Assembly (NCBI RefSeq): GCF_030758755.1
Contig: NZ_CP132387.1
Span: 806,001-870,000, forward strand
DNA length: 64,000 bases
Direction of reading: 5' to 3'
Source of the DNA: Bartonella apihabitans
Lineage (GTDB): Bacteria > Pseudomonadota > Alphaproteobacteria > Rhizobiales > Rhizobiaceae
Shown: positions 29,607 to 39,604 of the stretch, in pieces
Layout of the letters: each line of letters starts with the position of its first letter
How positions within the stretch are numbered: position 1 is the stretch's first letter
Translations under genes and position numbers: made by a program
The notes under the pieces: model-generated
What the model saw: the letters and a program-made list of their open reading frames with translations, nothing else
What the model was told of the DNA's origin: nothing
Databases searched by the model: none

Positions 29607-30022
29607 TGGATAACCAGTTACGCCAAGTAGCTAAACCAAGTCTGGTATTATCATCTTATTCCATTTTTTTGCATTGTCTGGCTTTTGTTGCTCTCCTGTT
29701 TTCCATTTTTTACTGGATACGCTTGGTCGGTGTATTTCCCGGCACACTATGGCGAATTGATCGCATGCCCTGGCTTTGGCAGGTGCTGACAGTTATTCTG
29801 TCGGTTGTTTATCCAATTGCAGCTCTCGGGCTGTGGATGGGTTCTCTTTGGGGTATAATCTTGTGGTTTTTTGCAGCCCTGACTGAATCTCTCGCATTTA
29901 CTGTCTATAGCTCAAGCTTTATTTTTTTCCCTTCGCTTGCAGTATTCCATTTTCTGGTCGCTATATTATTTGTTATGTTTCGGGTTTTTCTGTTTCTCGA
30001 AAAGAAGAAAAAGATAATCTAG
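29606..30022 (+). CDS. DUF6163-like integral membrane protein
   Basis: A 138-residue protein with four hydrophobic segments (about residues 18-40, 57-76, 80-100 and 105-130) and a lysine-rich cytoplasmic tail EKKKKII. It resembles a small uncharacterised membrane family of Rhizobiales that often follows the HIBYL-CoA hydrolase gene. The ATG shares a base with the preceding TAA, so it is translationally coupled. Function unknown. Confidence 0.8.
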   Translation: MDNQLRQVAKPSLVLSSYSIFLHCLAFVALLFSIFYWIRLVGVFPGTLWRIDRMPWLWQVLTVILSVVYPIAALGLWMGSLWGIILWFFAALTESLAFTVYSSSFIFFPSLAVFHFLVAILFVMFRVFLFLEKKKKII

Positions 30023-30204
30023 TTACCCAATTTTAACGTGACAATGCCTATATCTATCGGCTAACGGAGAGTCACTTTTTTGTTAGACATGATAAAGACA
30101 CAAAAATGGTTAATTCTAGGAAAAAGTGACAATTACTTCTACCAGATGCTGTTAAGCGTCAATGTCGATCTTATCGACAAGTGCATGCGTGGAAAAAATC
30201 AAGA

Positions 30205-31494
30205 ATGACAAATAAAAACATGACATCGGTCAAAAATACTTCAATCGGCCGTAGGTTCTTTTTAAAATCTTTGGCAACTGTAACGGCTCTGTCATATGCT
30301 CCCGTTTTAGCCAAGGCAAACAACACATTGTTTGCGCAATCGGGACGTGCCCGTTGGGATGACCAGTTTGATGCGGGTCCTGCAGGGAGTACCAAAGTTG
30401 CTTCCAATCAGCCTGTATTAAGTTTTGCAACTGTTGAAGACACTCAAAAGGCGATTACGCAATATGAGGAGATTGTCAGTCGCGGCGGTTGGCAAAGAGT
30501 TCCGACAGAACAGGGCAAATTGCAAATTGGTGTGACACATCCGGCAGTAACCGCATTACGGCAAAGACTTGCAGCGTCGGGAGATCTTCAAAGTGGTGTG
30601 GGGATGTCTTCATCTTTCGACACCTATGTTGATGCCGCTGTAAAACGCTTTCAGGCCCGTCATGGATTGCCAGCCGATGGTGTAACGGGCGAGGCGACCT
30701 ATAAATCAATGAATGTCGATGCCCAGACGCGCCTTAATCAACTTCATATCAATGTCGAGCGGTTGAAGACGAAAGTCGAAATGACAGCTCAGGAACAGCG
30801 TTTTGTAATGGTCAATATACCGGCCGCGCAAATCGAAGCCGTAGAAAATGGTGTGGTTGCGCAAAGGCATACAGCTGTTGTCGGTAAAATTGATCGACAA
30901 ACCCCGTTACTGGATTCGAAAATCAGCCAGATCATCCTCAATCCGTTCTGGACAGTACCGAAGTCGATTATTCGTAAAGATATTATTCCTCTGATGCAAA
31001 AAAATCCGTCCTATCTTTCGGATAACAGCATCCATATTTTTAATAATCGTGGCGAGGAAGTAGCCCCCGAAAGCATCAATTGGCATAGTGACGAGGCTGT
31101 CGGTATGATGTTCCGGCAAGATCCGGGCAAAATTAACGCAATGTCATCGACAAAGATCAATTTTGCCAATCCTTATTCTGTGTACATGCACGATACTCCT
31201 ATTCAGACCCTGTTCAATAGCTTGATGCGTTTTGATTTATCTGGTTGTATCCGTATTCAGAACATTCGCGATCTCAATGTGTGGATTTTGAAGAATACGC
31301 CCGGGTGGGACAGGCAACGTATGGAAGCGGTGATTGCGTCACGACAAAATACACCGATTAATATTCCCGATCCCATACCGCTTCATTTTGTCTATATTTC
31401 CGCTTGGTCAACGGGACAGGGGGTTGTTCAATTCCGTGACGATATTTATCACATGGATGGCTCCTCGCAATTGGCTCTTGATACGGCCGGTTGA
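30205..31494 (+). CDS. Tat-exported L,D-transpeptidase with peptidoglycan-binding domain
   Basis: A 429-residue periplasmic enzyme that forms 3-3 cross-links in peptidoglycan or attaches proteins to it. The twin-arginine signal is SIGRRFFLKSLATVTALS, ending near APVLAKA. A PG_binding_1 domain follows (about 110-175; YVDAAVKRFQARHGLPADGV). The YkuD domain carries VYMHDTP and the catalytic Cys in DLSGCIRIQ, where most members have HGC. ATG 30205 is chosen; GTG 30181 and ATG 30220 are alternatives. This long form with N-terminal binding domain is the LdtD/YcbB type. A strong terminator follows. Confidence 0.9.
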   Translation: MTNKNMTSVKNTSIGRRFFLKSLATVTALSYAPVLAKANNTLFAQSGRARWDDQFDAGPAGSTKVASNQPVLSFATVEDTQKAITQYEEIVSRGGWQRVPTEQGKLQIGVTHPAVTALRQRLAASGDLQSGVGMSSSFDTYVDAAVKRFQARHGLPADGVTGEATYKSMNVDAQTRLNQLHINVERLKTKVEMTAQEQRFVMVNIPAAQIEAVENGVVAQRHTAVVGKIDRQTPLLDSKISQIILNPFWTVPKSIIRKDIIPLMQKNPSYLSDNSIHIFNNRGEEVAPESINWHSDEAVGMMFRQDPGKINAMSSTKINFANPYSVYMHDTPIQTLFNSLMRFDLSGCIRIQNIRDLNVWILKNTPGWDRQRMEAVIASRQNTPINIPDPIPLHFVYISAWSTGQGVVQFRDDIYHMDGSSQLALDTAG

Positions 31495-31520
31495 GCTATT
31501 TTTGCCGAAAAACATCAAAA

Positions 31521-31553
31521 AACCGCCTTTATGGCGGTTTTATTTTTATTTTT
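31521..31553 (+). terminator. Intrinsic terminator after the L,D-transpeptidase gene
   Basis: AACCGCC and GGCGGTT form a seven-pair stem around TTTAT, followed by a T-rich tract broken only by A. The A-run before the stem would let it work in reverse too. Confidence 0.9.
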
Positions 31554-31618
31554 TAAGGGGATAGTTACCCATTCTGTTCTATCTGGAATGCATTATCTTT
31601 TGCATCAGTTGAACAGGA

Positions 31619-33400
31619 ATGCCAGAACAAGCCGGAAAGAATAGAAGTTTCATGCGTTTTTTGCCGCAAAACATAATATTTGTTTTGCTGGTTACGGCCT
31701 TTTGTTTTGTTCTCGCTTTCCTTTATTGTTTGTCAAAACATCAGATTTACGAGGCAAAGGTAGAAGTTTCTATTAGAAAACTGGATGGCCTCGCATTGGA
31801 TGATGATAACCGTAATCGGGCCATTTCAATCGTCACATCGCAGCCGGTTTTGAAGCGGACGGTCGAGCTGTTGGAAAAGCAGGAAATTCCCTTCAACCTG
31901 AAAAATTTCAATTATTTTCTTTCACTCCATGAAGATAAAAATCATCTTTTATTGGAGTTTGACGATGAAAATGCGACTCATGCCGAACTTGTATTGGCAA
32001 AATTGCTGGAAGCTATCCGTCAAGAAGTGAAACGAGTTTATCCCAATCCCGATTTGGCGTTAATTTCCGCTATTCGCACGCAGCGTAACAACGTTTTGAG
32101 CTCGACTTTGAATAGTTTTAGCAAAAACGCCAAACGGGGTGAGCGAGAAACGCAAAGCAACGACCTCTATTCTTCGCTCATTGTCGCGATTGGTAATCGC
32201 GTTGCCTATAATGCGTCGATTGAGGTTTTGAAAAATCTATTGAATACCGGCCAGTCACCACTTGTTCTCGATTTCATAGCCAACGATCCGGCAGTTTTTA
32301 AAACTACCGATGATTTGAATAAGTTGACAGCAGAAATTGCCAATATGGAAACCCGATTGTCGGGCAACCATCCCCAGATCAAAGCAATGCGGGCTGAACA
32401 GAATGCACTAAAGTCGGAGCTTGAAGGTAATATTGAACTGGCGATCAAACGTCTCTATGCACAAGCGGATGTTGCGACAAAAGTTGAACGCAGTTTGCGC
32501 AATGAACTCAATGCGGCGAGCGGCGTTTCCGGTTCTTTCGATGACAATCGGTCGCTTGATGAACTTGAGGGAAAATTAAAGGCGGTTTGGGACGACTATG
32601 ATAAAACAATCGAGAAGTCCGGCCTATTGCGGGCGAGCAATTTTGTTGTTGTGAATGGTCCAATAACGATCGCGAAACAATCTGTTTTATCGCGATATGG
32701 AAGCAGGATCTTCGGATTCGCTTTAATTGTTTTCTTGTTACTTTTGATTATTCAGACGATCATTAAAAACTGCGCTCTATTTAAAACACGCAGAAACGTG
32801 GATGGCCAATTTTCCGATGATATAGGAAATATTGACGGCGGAAGCATGGACTCGGTCGACCAGTCCTCGCCGAAAGCTGCATTGAATTTAACTGAAACGG
32901 TTGAAAAACTCGAACAAAACCACGCAGGGTTTATTGCGGTGGTTGGCAAAAAAGCGGCAAAAACAGCCGCGCGCCTGTCGATGGAATTGAAAAAAGAAAA
33001 CAATGCAATTCTGTTGGTTGATATCTCGACCAATGAAATTGGAAATCTCATCGGGCCCCATCGTGGTTTCACCGATGTATTGACGGGTGACGCAAAAATT
33101 TCGGAAGTTATCTATAACGATTATGATACGGGTGTCGATATTTTGCCTCAAGGTTTGGCCAGTCCGCTTCGTGCCAAGGATTTTTCAAAAGATATTCCGG
33201 CATTGATTTCGGCGCTCGAAAGCAGCTATTCGATTGTTATTGTTGCAATGTCGGATGAGCCGGAATTCGGGTTGGAAGAAATATTTTCTGAAAGCGATTG
33301 CCTTGTTATTTCGTCCGGTGACAAATCCGATGAAGATCATTGGACAGAATTGTTCTTGAAATATTCTGCGCAACCGGTATTCAGGCTCATCAATAATTGA
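31619..33400 (+). CDS. Wzz/ExoP-like polysaccharide co-polymerase with degenerate tyrosine-kinase domain
   Basis: A 593-residue protein. The N-terminal membrane span (IIFVLLVTAFCFVLAFLY) is followed by a Wzz-like domain starting YEAKVEVSIRKLDG, coiled-coil helices around residues 230-300 (including LSGNHPQIKAMRAEQNALKS), and a second span near 360-380 (FGFALIVFLLLLIIQTII). The C-terminal 160 residues look like a BY-kinase/MinD fold, but the Walker A position reads VGKKAAKTAAR in place of GxxxxGKS, and the A' motif reads AILLVDIS. It should therefore control polysaccharide chain length without kinase activity. No polysaccharide genes lie nearby. ATG 31619 opens MPEQAGKNRS. Confidence 0.8.
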   Translation: MPEQAGKNRSFMRFLPQNIIFVLLVTAFCFVLAFLYCLSKHQIYEAKVEVSIRKLDGLALDDDNRNRAISIVTSQPVLKRTVELLEKQEIPFNLKNFNYFLSLHEDKNHLLLEFDDENATHAELVLAKLLEAIRQEVKRVYPNPDLALISAIRTQRNNVLSSTLNSFSKNAKRGERETQSNDLYSSLIVAIGNRVAYNASIEVLKNLLNTGQSPLVLDFIANDPAVFKTTDDLNKLTAEIANMETRLSGNHPQIKAMRAEQNALKSELEGNIELAIKRLYAQADVATKVERSLRNELNAASGVSGSFDDNRSLDELEGKLKAVWDDYDKTIEKSGLLRASNFVVVNGPITIAKQSVLSRYGSRIFGFALIVFLLLLIIQTIIKNCALFKTRRNVDGQFSDDIGNIDGGSMDSVDQSSPKAALNLTETVEKLEQNHAGFIAVVGKKAAKTAARLSMELKKENNAILLVDISTNEIGNLIGPHRGFTDVLTGDAKISEVIYNDYDTGVDILPQGLASPLRAKDFSKDIPALISALESSYSIVIVAMSDEPEFGLEEIFSESDCLVISSGDKSDEDHWTELFLKYSAQPVFRLINN

Positions 33401-33524
33401 TAAAAAGTGGAAAACGCGACGGCTTGTCGCGGCTTGCACCCTTGTTTTCTTAAAAACATTGCTGCACCAATAGGAAAAAGAACCGGATAATCCGGCGGAT
33501 ATTGTTGAGTGAAAGCTTCTCGTT

Positions 33525-34605
33525 ATGACAATGACTGCAATTGATGAAACCGTGCCTAATGCCAAACAGGCGCGCAATCGCAAAATGATTAAGATATGGC
33601 TTTATGTTATATTAGTTCTGTGTTTGGCAATTGTCATCGTCGGGGGCGCTACACGCCTTACCGGTTCAGGGCTGTCTATTACCGAATGGAAGCCGGTTCA
33701 CGGGGTTATTCCGCCGATTGGCGAGGCAGAATGGCAAGATGAATTCGAGAAATATCAACAAATTGCGCAATATAAAGTTGTCAATCAGGGGATGACGCTT
33801 TCACAATTCAAAGGTATCTTCTGGTGGGAGTGGGCTCATCGTTTATTGGCGCGTCTTGTCGGTGTTGTTGCATTATTCGGACTTATCTGGTTTTGGGCAA
33901 CCAAACGAATTGAAAAAACTTTTCTTCCACAATTAATCGCGGTTCCGGTCATTATCGCCATACAGGGGGCGATTGGCTGGTGGATGGTTGCCTCCGGACT
34001 CTGGCGCCAGTGATTTGACAAGTGTCAGTCAATATCGGCTGGCGATTTATCTTGTTACAGCCTGTATTGTTGTGATCTTTGTCACTTATGTTTCACGCGG
34101 ACTTGCCGATTACAGTGATAAGCCTGCCAACCGCAGCATACAGAAATTTGCCGGTTGGCTTGTTTTTATGGTGCTTGTGCAAATTTATCTCGGGGCTCTT
34201 GTTGCAGGTCTACATGCAGGCAAAGTTTATAATACATGGCCATTAATGGATGGCCAACTGGTGCCGGAAGGATTGCTTGCCGATCAACCATCCTGGCGCA
34301 ATTTTTTCGAAAATCGGTTGACGGTACAATTTGTCCACCGCTGTTTTGCCTATCTTTTGTTGTTGGCAGCGCTTGTCCATGCTCTGAAAGTCGAAAAGCT
34401 CGCATCGGGTACAACCCATGCGCGCCGTGCAATGCTGTTGCTTTTGGCTATTGTTGTTCAAGCTATTTTCGGAATCATCACGCTTTTGCTTGAAGCACCG
34501 ATCAGTTGGGGATTGATACATCAGGGTGTTGCGCTATTGGTACTGGTATTTGCCGTTGCCCATTGGCGCGCAACAAAAGGCGCTTATGCTGTAGAAAAAG
34601 CATGA
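33525..34605 (+). pseudogene. ctaA: Heme A synthase CtaA (COX15 type), frameshifted
   Basis: CtaA oxidises heme O to heme A for aa3-type cytochrome oxidase. The first frame gives VGGATRLTGSGLSITEWKPV and the heme-ligand helix WWEWAHRLLARLVG, ending after [12 protein letters not shown] second frame continues with [53 protein letters not shown] and [13 protein letters not shown], bearing the remaining His ligands. The shift is at about 34005; one extra base in the TGGCGCC stretch explains it. Both halves are otherwise normal and together give a full-length eight-span protein. Confidence 0.88.
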
Positions 34606-34697
34606 TTGCCACGACAAAAGTTGCATTTTCCGTGTGCTCGACCTCTCCGGAACAGAGGTACGATCAGCAGACAAACAGTTAAAACATTTAAAAAGGC

Positions 34698-34735
34698 AAA
34701 AAAATTAGACCGGTCATCAATAGGCCGGTCTTCTG
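34698..34735. terminator. Bidirectional terminator between ctaA and argC
   Basis: GACCGG (34708-34713) pairs with CCGGTC (34725-34730) between converging genes. On the minus strand the stem is followed by a T-run (plus-strand A-run ending at 34704), a good end for argC. The plus-strand T content after the stem is modest. Confidence 0.75.
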
Positions 34736-34764
34736 TTATTTATGAGCAGGAAAAAACCGGATTT

Positions 34765-35700
34765 TCAAGATTTTCCGATCATAAGGTCGAGATTTTGCAC
34801 TGCCGCTCCCGAAGCGCCTTTACCGAGATTATCCAGAACGGCTGAAATATTGTAAATCCCGTTAGAATCATCACCGAATACAAATATTTTCAATTTGTCT
34901 GTATTGGCGAGCAATTCTGCATCAAGCCGCGCCAAATTACCGGTTTCGTCTTCATTTGCAACGCTGACGAGCTTGCTATCGTGATAATGGGCTTTGAAAA
35001 TAGAACGTAAAATGCCGGTTGTAACGGTTTTTTGTAAAAGCGAATTGTGAAGCGGAATATTGACAATCATGCCTTGGGGAAATCTTCCGACACTTGGTAC
35101 GAAAATCGGCGAATGTGAGAGTTTACCATGAACACGTATCTCCGGCACATGCTTATGCTTTAGATTAAGGCCGTAAATGAAATAATTTGCGGTTATCTTG
35201 TCGTCACAGTTTGGGTCTTCCATCTGCGCAATCATCTTTTTTCCACCACCGGTGTAGCCGGACACAGCGTTAATGGAGATTGGAAAATCTTCACCTATAA
35301 TATGAGCTTCCCTCAATGGACGAATAATGCTTAACGCTCCGGTGGGATAACATCCCGGATTGGCAACGAACCGTGCCGAGCTTATCCGTTCCGCTTGACC
35401 TTTCGTGAGTTCGGCAAAACCGTAAACCCACTCGGGGGCAATGCGGTGTGCCGTGGAACTGTCGATGATGCGAATTTTCACATTGCCTGCAAGACTATTG
35501 ACAGTCTCAATTGCCGCCTTGTCAGGAAGACAGAGAATGGCAATATCGGCCGCATTCAATTTTTCCAAACGCGCAGCTTCATTGTGGCGATCTTCCAGCG
35601 GAATTGACAGAATTTCGAGGTCATCTCGTGCGGCCAACCGCTTCCTGATTTGTAAGCCCGTTGTACCGTGTTCGCCATCAATAAAAACTTTTGTTTGCAT
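34765..35700 (-). CDS. argC: N-acetyl-gamma-glutamyl-phosphate reductase ArgC (type 2)
   Basis: NADPH-dependent third step of arginine synthesis. At 311 residues it is the shorter type 2 form. Seen: IDGEHGTTGLQIRKRL (dinucleotide site), the catalytic Cys in VANPGCYPTGALSI and INAVSGYTGGGKKMIAQME. ATG 35700 has AAGGAA four to nine bases upstream; the frame extends to 35772 with an unlikely lysine/asparagine-rich leader. In Rhizobiales argC commonly follows rplM-rpsI; here it stands alone. Confidence 0.95.
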   Translation of the reverse strand: MQTKVFIDGEHGTTGLQIRKRLAARDDLEILSIPLEDRHNEAARLEKLNAADIAILCLPDKAAIETVNSLAGNVKIRIIDSSTAHRIAPEWVYGFAELTKGQAERISSARFVANPGCYPTGALSIIRPLREAHIIGEDFPISINAVSGYTGGGKKMIAQMEDPNCDDKITANYFIYGLNLKHKHVPEIRVHGKLSHSPIFVPSVGRFPQGMIVNIPLHNSLLQKTVTTGILRSIFKAHYHDSKLVSVANEDETGNLARLDAELLANTDKLKIFVFGDDSNGIYNISAVLDNLGKGASGAAVQNLDLMIGKS

Positions 35701-36054
35701 TTCCTTGCACCTGATTTCACCGGAATTGGGGTTGTTAAAAGACTTACACGAATGATTTTTATTTCTTCTCAAAGAACAGAGCCATTCTGTTAAACAAGAG
35801 GCGGTATATAGTGCCTTACGAAGCGATAAAAATAAATTCTTTTTTATGAGCGTTTAATGGTTTTATCGGGGAAAATTATTCAAGAGGTAATTTTAGCGGT
35901 TAATCAAGCGATCAGTAAATTATAATTGCAGATCAAATTGATTTTTCTGAGGATTTTTTTCGAATTATTGGCTATTCACGTCGAAAGCGTTTAACATAAT
36001 ATAACGCTGTGATAATTATTAAGCGGCTATTTTTCATTGTTAGGAATATTTCCC
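35701..36054. other. Divergent intergenic region argC/glyA
   Basis: About 350 AT-rich bases carrying both promoters. A possible -10 TATAAT-like AATATAACG lies near 35998-36006 for glyA. No glycine riboswitch or other RNA motif is recognisable. Confidence 0.5.
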
Positions 36055-37363
36055 ATGAGCGACCAAGTGGATGTGGCGCAAAAGCGCTTTTTTAATGACG
36101 ATCTTAAAACAACTGATTCCGAGATCTATGATGCCATTCGCGGCGAACTTTCCCGTCAGCGTAATGAAATCGAGTTGATTGCATCGGAAAATATCGTATC
36201 GCGTGCTGTGCTTGAAGCACAAGGTTCGGTTCTAACCAACAAATATGCCGAAGGTTATCCGGGTAAACGTTATTACGGCGGTTGCCAATATGTGGATGTG
36301 GTTGAAAATCTCGCAATTGAACGCGCAAAGAAACTGTTCGGAGCGGCTTTTGCAAATGTTCAACCGAATTCCGGTAGCCAGATGAATTAGGCGGTATTTT
36401 TCGCCCTTTTGAAGCCGGGTGATACATTTATGGGACTTGACCTCAATTCCGGTGGGCATTTGACCCATGGGTCGCCGGTTAATATGTCCGGAAAATGGTT
36501 TAACGTGGTATCTTATGGCGTTCGCAGAGATGACCAAAGAATAGATATGGACGAAGTCGCTCGTATCGCTCGCGAAAACAAACCCAAACTTATACTTGCC
36601 GGTGGTACAGCCTATTCGCGCTTTTGGGACTGGAAACGGTTTCGCGAAATTGCTGACGAAGTTGGTGCATATCTTATGGTGGATATGGCGCACATAGCCG
36701 GTCTTGTTGCCGGAGGTGTCCATCCTTCGCCTGTTCCTTATGCCCATGTTGTCACGTCGACGACGCATAAGTCGCTTCGCGGACTGGCGCGGTGGTATGA
36801 TTTTAACGAATGATGAAGCAATTGCAAAAAAGATCAATTCGGCTGTTTTCCCGGGTATTCAGGGTGAACCGCTCATGCATGTCATTGCCGCAAAAGCTGT
36901 TGCATTCGGCGAGGCTCTGCGCCCATCGTTCAAAACTTACGCCCAAAATGTTGTCGCAAATGCGAAAACCTTGTCCGCACGTCTTATTAAAAATGGTCTT
37001 GATATTGTATCCGGCGGCACCGATAACCATCTGATGCTGGTTGATTTGAGACCAAAAAATGCAACCGGAAAACGGGCAGAAAGTGCGTTAAGCCGCGCCC
37101 ATATTACTTGCAACAAAAACGGAATTCCTTTCGATCCGGAAAAACCGTTTGTTACATCAGGTGTGCGGCTTGGTACACCGGCAGGAACGACACGTGGTTT
37201 TGGCGAAAAAGAATTCGATGAAATTGGCGAGCTGATTTCCGAAGTTCTTGATGGCTTGAAAGCTGCAAATTCGGATGAAGGGAATGCTGCTGTAGAAGCA
37301 CATGTACGTGAAAAGGTTCAGGAATTGACCGAACGTTTCCCGTTATATCCTTATCTTGGCTGA
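36055..37363 (+). pseudogene. glyA: Serine hydroxymethyltransferase GlyA with nonsense codon and frameshift
   Basis: GlyA interconverts serine and glycine and feeds one-carbon units to folate. From ATG 36055 the frame reads normally ([31 protein letters not shown]) until TAG at 36388-36390, where NSGSQMNQAVF is expected; a CAG-to-TAG change explains it. The same frame then gives [17 protein letters not shown] and the PLP-lysine motif [13 protein letters not shown] second lesion at about 36785, within the conserved RGPRGGMIL, moves to the next frame, which continues [18 protein letters not shown] to the end [12 protein letters not shown]. Two lesions in a normally essential gene call for read-level checking. 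Confidence 0.9.
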
Positions 37364-37383
37364 TTATTTGAACGGAGTAAAAA

Positions 37384-37866
37384 ATGCGGTGTCCTTACTG
37401 TCAATCTGAAGATACTCAGGTAAAGGACTCGCGTCCGGCCGAAGATGGTTCGGTTATTCGCCGTCGCCGCATATGTCCCGTATGCGGCGGCCGTTTCACA
37501 ACATTCGAACGTGTCCAGTTACGTGAATTGATGGTCACCAAGAAGAGCGGACGTCATGTTCCTTTTGACCGTGATAAACTTATGCGCTCTGTGGAAGTTG
37601 CCTTACGCAAGAGAAATGTCGATCCCGAACGTGTCGAGAGGGCAATATCAGGCATCGTCAGACAACTTGAAAGTTCAGGAGAACCCGAAATATCGTCGGA
37701 ACAGATAGGTCGCCTCGTAATGGAAGCGCTGAAAGGTATCGATGATATTGCCTATATCCGTTTCGCCTCCGTTTATCGCAATTTTCGCAATGCCAGTGAT
37801 TTTCACGATGTAATCGACGAATTGTCGGATCGTGACGGAGAAAAAGAAAACAACAATAATGGTTGA
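37384..37866 (+). CDS. nrdR: Transcriptional repressor NrdR
   Basis: A 160-residue nucleotide-sensing repressor of ribonucleotide reductase genes. The N-terminal zinc ribbon is [18 protein letters not shown] with the second pair [18 protein letters not shown]. The ATP-cone follows ([20 protein letters not shown]). It lies 20 bases after glyA and overlaps ribD by 8 bases, the usual alphaproteobacterial order. Its likely target in this window is nrdJ, which has a candidate NrdR box upstream. Confidence 0.96.
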   Translation: MRCPYCQSEDTQVKDSRPAEDGSVIRRRRICPVCGGRFTTFERVQLRELMVTKKSGRHVPFDRDKLMRSVEVALRKRNVDPERVERAISGIVRQLESSGEPEISSEQIGRLVMEALKGIDDIAYIRFASVYRNFRNASDFHDVIDELSDRDGEKENNNNG

Positions 37867-38968
37867 TAAAATTGCCGATTGTCGATTTATGGCTGCCGCT
37901 ATCCGTTTGGCAAGTTGGCATATCGGGCAAACTGCCGAAAACCCTTCAGTCGGGGCTATTATAGTCGGTTCCGATGGTTATACGATCGTCGGGCATGGGG
38001 TGACAGCAAAGGGCGGGAGGCCACATGCTGAAACGCAAGCCTTGGCAATGGCGGGCGAAAACGCGCGAAATGGCACAGCTTATGTTACGCTTGAGCCCTG
38101 TTCACATTACGGGAAAACACCCCCATGCGCCGATGCTCTTGTAAATGCAGGTATAAGGCGTGTTGTCATTGCACTTCTCGATCCCGATAAAAGAGTGAGT
38201 GGACGCGGTGTAAAGATGTTGGAAAATGCCGGCATCATTGTTGAAACCGGTATATTGGCAGGGAAAGCCTTCGAGGGATTGAGCGTTTATCTGACAACAA
38301 GACAGTTATCACGTCCTGAAGTGACGCTCAAAATGGCGATATCGGCTGATAACGGTATCGGTATTAGGGAGAAGCAAAATGTCCTGATCAGTAATGAACT
38401 ATCGCGTTCGGTAAGCCACATGATGCGTGCGAAAAACGACGCAATTCTCATTGGAATTGGAACTGTTCTGGCAGACAATCCCGAACTGACCTGTCGATTG
38501 TCAGGTCTGGAAGACCGGTCGCCGGTGCGTGTCGTGGTTGATCCTGAACTCAGAATACCCCTTGATTGCCAACTGGTGGCGACTGCAAAAATCGTTCCGA
38601 CATGGGTAATAAGCAACAAGAACGCCAACGAGCAAAAAAAAATCGAACTTCGGGGAAAAGGCGTCAAACTTTTTGCAACTAACGGAAAAAAGACAATAAC
38701 GCCCGAAAAAATCCTTCGCATATTGTTTGAGAATAATATCGGAAGCGTCCTGATCGAGGGTGGTGCGATAACAGCCCGGACTTTTCTTGAGCAGAAGGCG
38801 GTTGACAAGGTCGTTCTGTTCCGTTCAACAATAATGCTTGGCGTTGACAGAATTTCTGCACCGGATTTCAAAAAATATCTTGCTGATTTCACGAAAATCG
38901 AACAAGCCGACTTTGATAAAGACAAATACAGTGAATGGAGGCTCCGTCTCGAATGTTTACCGGAATAG
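37859..38968 (+). CDS. ribD: Bifunctional riboflavin biosynthesis protein RibD
   Basis: Deaminase and reductase for the second and third steps of riboflavin synthesis. The 369-residue protein has a cytidine-deaminase-like zinc site ([10 protein letters not shown] and [18 protein letters not shown]) in residues 1-145 and an NADPH reductase domain after [18 protein letters not shown], with [18 protein letters not shown] and [18 protein letters not shown] 37859 overlaps the nrdR stop; a GTG at 37832 would lie further inside nrdR. It overlaps ribE by 16 bases. Confidence 0.95.
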   Translation: MVDKIADCRFMAAAIRLASWHIGQTAENPSVGAIIVGSDGYTIVGHGVTAKGGRPHAETQALAMAGENARNGTAYVTLEPCSHYGKTPPCADALVNAGIRRVVIALLDPDKRVSGRGVKMLENAGIIVETGILAGKAFEGLSVYLTTRQLSRPEVTLKMAISADNGIGIREKQNVLISNELSRSVSHMMRAKNDAILIGIGTVLADNPELTCRLSGLEDRSPVRVVVDPELRIPLDCQLVATAKIVPTWVISNKNANEQKKIELRGKGVKLFATNGKKTITPEKILRILFENNIGSVLIEGGAITARTFLEQKAVDKVVLFRSTIMLGVDRISAPDFKKYLADFTKIEQADFDKDKYSEWRLRLECLPE

Positions 38969-39561
38969 TGACAGATATTGGCGAGGTAGCCGAAAAAGAA
39001 CCTTTAAATGAAGGCTTGCGGATAAAAATCTTCACCCATTACGATATAGATACAATCCACATCGGTGCTTCTATCGCCTGTTCCGGTATCTGTCTGACGG
39101 TTGTTGAAAAATCCCGCTCGGGCACGAACAAAAACTCTTTTACTGTAGAAGCTTGGGAAGAAGCCTTACGTCTTACAAATATTTCCAGATGGAGAATTGG
39201 CGGCCATATCAATCTTGAGAGGTCTTTGAAACTTGGCGATGAAATGGGAGGCCATCTTGTTTCCGGTCATGTTGACGGTTTGGCCGAGATTATGGAGATA
39301 AAAGAAGAAGGGGATGCAAGGCGTTTTCAATTGAAAGCACCGCGGGAATTTTCTCCTTTTATTGCGCGTAAAGGCTCCGTCGCATTGGACGGTACGTCGC
39401 TTACAATAAATTCGGTCGACGGCGATCTGTTCGACATATTGATCATACGCCACACTCTGGAAGTGACAACGTGGGGGGAGCGCAAGAAAGGCGATTGCGT
39501 CAATCTTGAAATAGATCAATTGGCTCGATATGCTGCGCGCTTATCGGAGCTCCGCCACTAG
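38953..39561 (+). CDS. ribE: Riboflavin synthase alpha subunit RibE
   Basis: Dismutates two 6,7-dimethyl-8-ribityllumazine molecules into riboflavin and the RibH substrate. The 202-residue protein consists of two lumazine-binding barrels: [16 protein letters not shown] with IACSGICLTVVEKS, then MGGHLVSGHVDGLAEI with VALDGTSLTINSVDGD. ATG 38953 is the family start and overlaps ribD; an earlier GTG/ATG frame to 38935 adds only six residues. A 194-base structured gap follows before ribH. Confidence 0.95.
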   Translation: MFTGIVTDIGEVAEKEPLNEGLRIKIFTHYDIDTIHIGASIACSGICLTVVEKSRSGTNKNSFTVEAWEEALRLTNISRWRIGGHINLERSLKLGDEMGGHLVSGHVDGLAEIMEIKEEGDARRFQLKAPREFSPFIARKGSVALDGTSLTINSVDGDLFDILIIRHTLEVTTWGERKKGDCVNLEIDQLARYAARLSELRH

Positions 39562-39604
39562 CGCTCCGGTTATTTTTCAATTCATTTACCTTGCTGTCTT
39601 CAAA

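Noticed and set aside
36388..36390. Amber codon in glyA as recoding (pyrrolysine or suppressor tRNA)
   Set aside because: A second lesion lies in the same gene, other genes end normally with TAG-free contexts, and no recoding signal is visible.
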